From Paenibacillus puerhi (lineage in GTDB: Bacteria; Bacillota; Bacilli; Paenibacillales; NBRC-103111): DNA of 64,000 nucleotides. The stretch lies in the NCBI RefSeq assembly GCF_009846885.1, contig NZ_WUWM01000023.1, positions 1 through 64,000 on the forward strand. Reading direction: 5' to 3'. A program made the position numbers and the translations under genes. The notes under the pieces were generated by a model. That model saw only the letters and a program-made list of their open reading frames with translations. It was not told the origin of the DNA and did no database searches. Position 1 is the first letter of the stretch. Every line of letters begins with the position of its first letter. Positions 63,025 to 64,000 of this stretch are shown piece by piece.

Positions 63025-64000
63025 TTAGAACCCGCTGCGAATCGTATCCTGTCCTTCGTCTTCGATGGCTTCGCCATTGCCCGTGCCGCCATTGCCGAAT
63101 ACCGCATTGGACCGGCAGCGTGTCGAAGCGATCTTGATACCCGCCTCCTTACAGCGGAACAGCGTGTTGCCGGAGATGACGTTATCCCGGCAGACCGAGC
63201 CGGCTTTTTCGCCTAACACTGCCAGACGAATACCTACCTTGGACCGACGTACGTCATTACCGGTCACGGAGTTGGCGTCGCTGTTCATCAGTGCAATGCC
63301 CGTAGGGCAGTCGGTTAGCTGATTGCCGGTGACCAGGTTGCCCTGCGGACGCTCTGTAGCCGCAGCGGCATCTCCCTCCAGGAAAATGCCGGCTTCCCCC
63401 ATTCTAGCGATCATATTGCCTGCAATCACATTATCGGCGCAGTAACCGCGGAGCACGATCCCATGCTTGCCGTTCGTTTCCCCTTTGGGCAGTCCGGCGG
63501 AAAGCACCTGATTGGCTTCGATTCGAAGATGCGTGCAAGGCTGAAGTGGAGACGAAACCGTAACGAGCGCCGCCTTACACTCCTCAGCCACATTGCCGGC
63601 AATAACCGAGTGAGAGCTGCCTGCCGATACATAAATGCAGGACTTGTCCAACTGTTTGAAGCGGTTGTTTTGCAAGGAGTTTCGTTCTCCCGCTTCCATA
63701 AAGATGCCATACTCCTGGGAAGCGCTCTCGGTGGAGTTCAATTTTTCGAACATGCAGTCCTCCACCGTTATCTGGCGGCAGTTTCTTATCCCTACCCCGC
63801 TCGCGATCCAATAAAAGGAACAATTCCGAACAGTCACCTGCTCGGAATCCTTCAGGTCGACCCCGCGCTCGATCAGCTCCATCGTCGTGTTCGTAAGCGT
63901 ACCGAACCCTTCAAGCGAAAGACGCTCGATCATCGCCTTTTTTAGCTGATGTCCAATAATAATCGGAATTCCTACTTGGCCTGAAATAATCGTAGTAGCT
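63025..64000 (-). CDS. Right-handed parallel beta-helix protein, partial at the window edge
   Basis: The frame is open to base 64000, so an N-terminal part lies beyond; an ATG at 63933 is probably internal. Residues show many PbH1 repeats of about 22-25 residues with N-x-[VI]-x-G-N turns (DNVIAGNMI, GNLVTGNQL, ANSVTGNDV, DNVISGNTL, SNAVFGNGG). This is the NosD/pectate-lyase-like fold, often binding polysaccharides. No signal peptide can be seen because the start is missing. A terminator follows. Confidence 0.85.
   Translation of the reverse strand, partial: ATTIISGQVGIPIIIGHQLKKAMIERLSLEGFGTLTNTTMELIERGVDLKDSEQVTVRNCSFYWIASGVGIRNCRQITVEDCMFEKLNSTESASQEYGIFMEAGERNSLQNNRFKQLDKSCIYVSAGSSHSVIAGNVAEECKAALVTVSSPLQPCTHLRIEANQVLSAGLPKGETNGKHGIVLRGYCADNVIAGNMIARMGEAGIFLEGDAAAATERPQGNLVTGNQLTDCPTGIALMNSDANSVTGNDVRRSKVGIRLAVLGEKAGSVCRDNVISGNTLFRCKEAGIKIASTRCRSNAVFGNGGTGNGEAIEDEGQDTIRSGF

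Overview
The window reads as a chromosomal segment of a GC-rich, spore-forming member of the Bacillota, most likely Paenibacillus or a close relative. Evidence is the canonical fapR-plsX-fab-rnc-smc-ftsY-ffh-rpsP-rimM-trmD-rplS-rbgA order, sporulation genes (ylbJ/spoVV, a YjcZ-type peptide), strong AGGAGG ribosome binding sites and the style of the two-component, ABC and sialate genes. No rRNA, tRNA or CRISPR array was seen.

Layout. 1-1.5 kb: the 5' part of an IS110-family transposase running off the left edge, its non-coding upstream region, and a tandem array of six ~52-bp hairpin-bordered units. 1.5-19.3 kb: one long minus-strand housekeeping block. Transcription runs from fapR through fatty acid synthesis (plsX, fabH, fabD, fabG, acpP, fabF), RNase III, SMC, the SRP pathway (FtsY, YlxM, Ffh), ribosome and tRNA maturation (rpsP, khpA, rimM, trmD, rplS), signal peptidase and RbgA. 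A 17-bp palindrome in front of fapR is a good candidate FapR operator. 19.5-25.3 kb: rpmF-yceD, divergent tmcAL, then sepM (ylbL), ylbJ, coaD and rsmD.

25.4-30.8 kb: a possible structured RNA with its own terminator, then two divergent ABC transporter operons. A short GntR regulator precedes one of them, and both have near-identical promoter-operator modules. 31-38.9 kb: an accessory island with lower GC. It holds a frameshifted IS1634/IS4-like element, an HNH protein, a GNAT, a membrane-anchored unknown, a coupled three-gene operon (P-loop kinase-like, PIN-GNAT-PUA-like fusion, ASCH protein) and a decayed RHS/YD-repeat gene. This island is the most likely place for an undescribed system. 39-46.3 kb: an operon for sialic acid uptake and breakdown (nanA, binding protein, two permeases, nanE, nanK, RpiR regulator, YhcH) with no ATPase of its own.

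46.5-64 kb: a membrane diguanylate cyclase and a mix of single genes. These include a DUF1906 protein, ctaB, a YjcZ peptide, yhaM, a TauE permease, an HPr-kinase-like protein without a P-loop, and a FhuF-like protein behind a Fur box. A cluster resembling the Escherichia coli yjfL-yjfM-yjfC arrangement follows (DUF350, small lipoprotein, glutathionylspermidine-synthase-like). Then come a CopD-like membrane protein, a histidine kinase whose response regulator is broken by an internal deletion, and the 3' part of a parallel beta-helix protein that runs off the right edge.
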